Shown here one piece after another: positions 59,390 through 64,000 of a stretch of DNA of 64,000 nucleotides. The DNA comes from Datnioides undecimradiatus (lineage: Eukaryota > Chordata > Actinopteri > Lobotiformes > Datnioididae), in NCBI GenBank assembly GCA_008933995.1, contig WARS01004015.1, positions 766,115-830,114 on the forward strand, given 5' to 3'. The notes beneath the pieces were generated by a model. The model was not told the origin of the DNA and did no database searches. It saw nothing but the letters and a program-made list of their open reading frames with translations. A program made the translations under genes and the position numbers. Positions within the stretch are counted from its first letter, which is position 1. Each line of letters opens with the position of its first letter.

Positions 59390-59800
59390 ACTCTGACTGA
59401 TAAGAGATGGACAGGTGGATGATGGATGTGTTGATGAATCAATGGAAGACGCAGGTGATGCAACGTGCACCTGCAAGAATGGATGTTGGATTGATGATTG
59501 GTTGGTTGGATGAAAGGGACGAAGGGCGGTTGGATCAACAGATGATGGACAGATGAATATAAACACAATGGATGGATGAATCTGTGAGATGACAAGTGAC
59601 TGACAGATCAATAGATTGATAGATAGTGGGCAAAAGAGTTCTGGATATTGGATGAACGATGGATGGATGATGGATGGATCGCTTGATGAATCAGAGGGAG
59701 GAGCAGGTCCACTGACGGCTGGATGGATGGATTAACTAATGAATTGGTGGCTGGTTGGTTGATGGATGGATGGATTGAAAGATGAGGTGGTGGGGTGGGT
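59390..59800. repeat. degenerate TGGA/TGGT tetranucleotide tract, left block
   Basis: Built from GATGGATG, GGTTGGTTGGATG and TGATGAAT words with frequent interruptions. The minus-strand 230-codon frame over 58919-59611 partly reads through it and has a biased Ser/His/Pro composition. Confidence 0.85.
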
Positions 59801-60164
59801 GGACGGACGGATGTCTCGGGAAACCAGGACTTTGACCCAGGAGACCTGTGTGAAACAAGAAGTCAACAGTGACTCATTTAAACTGCTTTAACTGAACGTC
59901 CACACACAGACGACCACGGTTCGTGTCGAAACACATTCACAAGGTGCGATACAGGAGCTACCTGTAATACGCGACCTTTTACTGAGCCAGCCACTGGTTT
60001 TGTTGCCTGAGTCAAGCCAGACACTGATCATCTCAGGCTACGACCTCATTTATTTCCTGGAGGTCCACGAAAGCGTCGGACCTCCCTGTGCACAGACAGC
60101 GATGGTAAAGTGGTGCCCGTGTGTTGAAAAGCAACAAAACATGTCCCAATGTGACGATACAGGG

Positions 60165-60265
60165 CTGAATGGATGGACTGATCAATGAATGGATGGACAA
60201 ATTATCAGATTGGTTGATTGACTGATGGGTTAAATTGATAATTGGATGTTGAAATGATGAATGAG
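60165..60265. repeat. short TGGATGGA/TTGATTGA tract
   Basis: Same word family as the flanking blocks (GAATGGATGGAC, GGTTGATTGACTGATGGGTT), separated from them by unique sequence. Confidence 0.7.
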
Positions 60266-60436
60266 AGGAAGGGGCTGATGGGAAATGTGGTCTTAGTGCT
60301 GAGGAAACATGAGCTCTAACCGTGCTCATGTGTCACAAGGGCACAACAGTAGAAGCTATAAAGTTTACAAATCACTCTGTTTATCCTTTATATGTTCATC
60401 CACAGGCTGCAGGTAAACAACAACACAATCATTTAT

Positions 60437-60438
<2 letters not shown>

Positions 60439-60471
<33 letters not shown>
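60439..60471. repeat. (CA)n microsatellite
   Basis: Sixteen pure CA units. Confidence 0.96.
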
Positions 60472-60474
<3 letters not shown>

Positions 60475-60919
60475 TGTAACATTACTCCCTGTCCCGGGCT
60501 AACAGCATTAGGGAGCACTGGATGTCTGATTAAACCGGACAAATCGAATCACATCGTGTCGCTTTCGTGTCCGATAACAAGTCGCCTGCCGTGGAGGAAA
60601 CACACAGCAGCAGCAGCAGAAAGAAGCAGAACCACCGACACCGGATCTGCTGAGGACACGGTAACACCGGCCGACCGCAGATTATCTGTGACGCCGGGAG
60701 GTGCTGAACATCAGAGGTTGGGGGACTGAAACTGTTTACATGAGTAAATAGTTGTTTTTCTTGCAGACGCTCTGCTGCCTCCTTTGAACACCTGCTCAAA
60801 CCCTGAGACCAGAAGAGTGGAGGCTACTGGAGCAGCAGAACATCAGTGTTTTAATAAAGGTGGACTCAACGAGCATCATTACTGAGAAGACCTGATGCAG
60901 AAGGTTTCACATAATCATA

Positions 60920-61740
60920 GTGGTTGGTTGGATTAATGGACTGTTAGATGTTTGGTTGATTGGTTAGATGGTTGGTTGGTTGGATTAATGGATTGTTAGA
61001 TGTTTGGTTGATTGGTTAGATGGTTGGTTGGTTGGTTGGATTAATGGATTGGTAGATGGTTTGTGAGTCTGTTGGTTGGATCAATAGATGGATGGCTAGT
61101 GTGTTGGTTAGTTTCAACAGATAATTGGATTAATGGATCAACAGATGGTTTGTTAGATGGGTGGACGAGTGGATTAATGGTTGATTGGTTGATTCGTAGG
61201 TTGGTTGCTTAGATGGTGGAAAGGTTGGATGTACAGATCCGCAGATTAATGGTTAATGGTTTGTTTGCTTGGATTAAAGGAAGGAAGGGTGAATGAGTGC
61301 ATCAGTGGATTAATGGAGTGATAGATGGGTGGTGGGTTGGTTGGATGGATTAATGGGATGATGGATGGTTGGTTGGTTGGATGGGTGGACAACTGGATTA
61401 ATTGTTGGTTGGTTGTTCGGTTAGTTAGTTGGTGTTGGATCAGTGGATTGATGTGTGCCTAGCTGGTTGGTTAGTTTTGATAGATGAGTGGAGTAATGGA
61501 TTAACAGTTGGTCGGTTGTTTGGTTTGATTGATGGATTGGTGGAAGGTTGATTTGTTGGATGGACGAATGGATTAATGGTGTATTGGTTGATACATTGGT
61601 CAAATGTTGGTTGGTTAGTTGAAAGGTTGGGTGAATGGATTGGTACTTGGCAGTGGGTTAATAGCTGATTGGTTGATTGGGTGTTTGGTTGGATGAATGG
61701 ACTGACAGACGGTTGATTGGATGTGTGGATGCTTGGACTC
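60920..61740. repeat. degenerate TTGG/TGGA/TTAATGGA tract, right block
   Basis: More than 800 bases of GGTTGGTTGGATTAATGGAT-type units in which TTGG runs alternate with GGATTAATGGA. Higher-order repeats about 60 bases long are visible near 60925-61050. No coding signal. Confidence 0.9.
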
Positions 61741-61794
61741 ATCAATCAGCTGACTTGACCAGACAGTCAAGTCAGTTTGAGGCTGAACTGGAGC

Positions 61795-61990
61795 TTTGAG
61801 CTTAATGCTACTTCAGTATGCTACAATGCTAACATGCTAATGTTTACCAGGTGTTTAGCATGATCACTGTCTCAATATAGCATGTTAGCATGCTAACATA
61901 TGCTAATTAGCACCCGAGGTTGATGGGAACGTCATTAATTTTGCAGATTTTCATGGAAATTCATCCAATAACAGTCGTTTTACAAAGAAC
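61795..61990. mobile_element. dispersed ATGCTAA-type repeat common in percomorph fish
   Basis: Contains GCTAACATGCTAATGTTTAC, GCATGTTAGCATGCTAACAT, GCTAATTAGCAC, then TTGATGGGAACGTCATTA and TTCATGGAAATTCATCCAAT in that order. The order fits a dispersed repeat I recall from many spiny-rayed fish genomes. Diverged fragments of the GCATGCTAA core also occur at 14720, 15965, 22085, 35090, 48945 and 54330. Confidence 0.55.
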
Positions 61991-62207
61991 CCAAAGTGTC
62001 ACGCCGTCGCTGTGGCTGACGTTATTTATTTATGTGCAGCTGAAAAACAAACGAAAAACATTTTTCCTCAGTAAAAGAATTCATATTCATGTTTGCAGCT
62101 CAGCTCGTGTTCAGACGAGCAGTTTGAGTCCTGCAGCTCCGACAGCTGCTGCTCTCTGCTCAGACGCTTTTTCTGTGGAAACGCTGCTGCCGTGGTCCAT
62201 TATAGAG

Positions 62208-62211
<4 letters not shown>

Positions 62212-62254
<43 letters not shown>
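62212..62254. repeat. (GT)n microsatellite
   Basis: About twenty GT units ending in GCATGCATAC. Confidence 0.96.
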
Positions 62255-62361
62255 ATGCATACGTGTGTGTTATCTGTAGCTCTTATCTGCAGTCTGCTCC
62301 CCAGCTGGCTTACACCTGTCAGAGCCACACAAGGAGGGAGACGGAGACTGATGGCCTGCCT

Positions 62362-62383
62362 CTGTGTGTGTGTGTGTGGTGAA

Positions 62384-62418
<35 letters not shown>

Positions 62419-62436
62419 TGAAAGTGTGTGTGTGGT
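62362..62436. repeat. (GT)n with GGTGAAAG interruptions
   Basis: Three GT runs separated by repeated GTGGTGAAAG(T/C). The interruption has itself been duplicated, so the region works as a small minisatellite. Confidence 0.9.
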
Positions 62437-62639
62437 GAAAGCTCGACACACAGGGAGAAAGTGCCAGAGTGTGTGTGATGGAGGAGGGTTAAGAAGGTGG
62501 AGGTGAAACCACATGTTTCCGTCCAGATGTTGTGACTGTTCCCAACAGTTTCTGCAAAAGCAATGTTGTTTTTGTTGTTGTTTACACAAAACCCTGTGTT
62601 AATTCATCATTTATTTTAATAAAAACATGAATTTACAGT

Positions 62640-62890
62640 GAAAGATCATTTTGAAGCAAACCCAAGGAAGCCTGAAAGCTCCAGACCAGCTACTCAATGG
62701 CCCTACTGGTGATATTTTAACACCAGCTGCGGCTTCTCGCCTCAAAAATCAGTTAAAATTCACTCAATTCAGGAAAAAAGTGGGTCTGAGCATCAACAGC
62801 TCTGCACAGTACACCTCCTGATGAAGCCCATGTGTCCTGATCAAAAGCTCCTGAGTGCCTGATTCTGAATAAAGACGGTGTCGATTGTTT
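62640..62890 (+). mobile_element. possible 3' end of a retroelement
   Basis: CTCCTGATGAAGCCCATGTG then TCCTGATCAAAAGCTCC resembles the 'CTGATGAAG...GAAACG' stretch seen near the 3' ends of several retroelement families, and a CTGAATAAAG poly(A) signal follows at about 62866. There is no reverse transcriptase frame, so this would be a truncated tail only. Confidence 0.25.
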
Positions 62891-63192
62891 TGTCGACCAG
62901 AAAAGGATACAGCAGCCAAATGAACAGAACTGGGATGTGACACATTAGAAATGAAATAAATAAAAAGTAAAAAGCCTTTTTAAAAGTCGGCGCTGTCGAG
63001 GTGAATCCATTAAAACGATCGTTAATTTATTCAGGACAAAATGATGAAATGGAGTTATTAACTGGTACATTTAAGAATCGTGTAAAAAGCAAATTTATTA
63101 ACCTCACTGTGCTGATTGTGCAGACCTTCTGTGCTGCAGAGACACAGCAGTACCAGAGGTGTAAGGCGACTACAAAGAGACAAAGAATACCA

Positions 63193-63609
63193 TCAGGGGA
63201 CACAAAATGACAACAAAAAGACACAAAATGACAACAAAAAGACACAAAATGACAACAAAAACACACAAAATGACAACAAAAACACACAATGACAACAAAG
63301 ACACAAAATGACAACAAAAAGACACAAAATGACAACAAAAACACACAATGACAACAAAGACACAAAATGACAACAAAAAGACACAAAATGACAACAAAAA
63401 CACAAAATGACAACAAAAAGACACAAAATGACAACAAAAACACACAATGACAACAAAAAGACATAAAATGACAACAAAAAGACACAGAATGACAACAAAA
63501 AGACACAAAATGACAACAAAAAGACACAAAATGACAACAAAAACACAGAATGACAACAAAAAGACATAAAATGACAACAAAAACACAGAATGACAACAAA
63601 AATACACAA
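63193..63609. repeat. 21-base minisatellite ACACAAAATGACAACAAAAAG, about 20 units
   Basis: Units of 21 bases alternate with variants of 19-20 bases (ACACACAATGACAACAAAG). Because 21 is a multiple of three and the unit lacks stops on the minus strand, frames of 138-218 codons read through in all three phases. They encode a CHFVSFC-type heptad and are not genes. Confidence 0.95.
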
Positions 63610-63899
63610 AAGGCAAAACTATCATTTGGAGACACAAAACAAAATGATCAGAAAGAGACAAAAAAACAGCTGCAAAGGGACAGAAACCAACCACAGACAA
63701 GCGGACGAACACACAAAGAGACACCGTGTGTGTTTCAGTTTGAGTGTGCTCCTTTAAGGGGGGGTGGGGGGGTTCATTGTACCCAGTAGCCCATTGTCTT
63801 ATGATCCGTCCATGACAGAGGACCAATTTACATCTGGACAGTTACTGAGCAAGAAGACACACAGGAAGTGCAGGAATGCCTTTCAGATGCAGGAATGTT

Positions 63900-63907
63900 T
63901 TGTGTGT

Positions 63908-63949
<42 letters not shown>
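63900..63949. repeat. (TG)n microsatellite near the right edge
   Basis: About twenty-four TG units with one TATG interruption. Confidence 0.97.
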
Positions 63950-63950
<1 letters not shown>

Positions 63951-64000
63951 GGCCTGCTGGTGACCTCTGACCTTCTCCCTGCTGACTCCTGCACTGAGGA

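Larger units (their letters stand above)
57294..64000. other. no gene seen: repeat-rich right end
   Basis: Mostly TGGA/TTGG tracts, the ATGCTAA-type repeat, the 21-base minisatellite and GT runs. The long frames here are read-through of simple repeats. Unique stretches at 57600-58900, 59860-60160 and 62890-63180 contain nothing I can name. Confidence 0.65.

Noticed and set aside
58919..59611. Minus-strand 230-codon frame
   Set aside because: Much of it reads TGGA-type simple repeat and (GGA)n; composition is Ser/His/Pro-biased, no domain is recognised and there is no splice or promoter context.
63027..63826. Minus-strand frames of 138-218 codons with Phe/Val/Cys-rich repeats resembling a membrane protein
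   Set aside because: They are three-phase read-through of a 21-base minisatellite; all frames stay open because the unit length is a multiple of three and has no stop on that strand.
1..64000. NKX2/PAX/FOX coding exons expected from synteny with XRN2
   Set aside because: I found no homeobox, paired-box or forkhead peptide in any frame; those genes are presumably outside, to the left of the window.
1..64000. tRNA or other structured RNA genes
   Set aside because: Scanning for the B-box (GGTTCGANTCC) with a matching A-box gave no credible pair; small snoRNA or miRNA in xrn2 introns cannot be excluded by eye.

Overview
The window looks like nuclear DNA from a teleost fish, probably a spiny-rayed (percomorph) one. 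It has GT-AG spliced genes, many (CA/TG)n microsatellites, minisatellites, a decayed mariner-like element and a dispersed repeat rich in 'ATGCTAA' words of a type I associate with percomorph genomes. I see no bacterial, phage or CRISPR content. The assignment to fish is inference from the proteins and repeats; the species is not determined.

Two protein-coding genes are well supported, both on the minus strand. The first is xrn2, the nuclear 5'-3' exoribonuclease that degrades RNA downstream of cleaved poly(A) sites and helps terminate Pol II transcription. I placed 27 coding exons from the ATG at 14815-14817 down to 338. Reading phase is kept across every junction, giving 828 codons plus two bases; the last C-terminal exons lie beyond the left edge. 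Its putative promoter (about 14970-15025) has three ETS-type TTCCGG boxes and an E-box. The second, at 28775-31033, is a small three-exon gene for a 150-residue protein made almost entirely of one PPC/DUF296 domain. That domain is best known from plant AT-hook proteins and prokaryotes, and I know of no mammalian counterpart. An NRF1-like box lies about 100 bases upstream of its ATG.

The rest, about 45 kb, has no convincing gene. 15-28 kb holds two minisatellite arrays (16.75-17.5 kb and 19.5-20.7 kb), and the second sits inside a dispersed element with further copies at 50.2-50.7 kb and, inverted and internally deleted, at 57.2 kb. 31-57 kb is mostly unique sequence with a small inverted-repeat element at 35.9 kb, a mariner remnant at 45.6 kb, many microsatellites, and scattered GC/AT-mixed stretches that could be conserved noncoding elements. 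59.4-61.7 kb is a degenerate TGGA/TTGG tract and 63.2-63.6 kb a 21-base minisatellite related to a decayed inverted tract at 28 kb.

In human, XRN2 lies beside NKX2-4/NKX2-2 and near PAX1. If synteny holds, those genes would be past the left edge, and the candidate noncoding elements in and beside xrn2 could be their remote regulatory DNA. That is a hypothesis; no homeobox is visible here. The two coding genes are tandem, about 14 kb apart, with no visible functional link.
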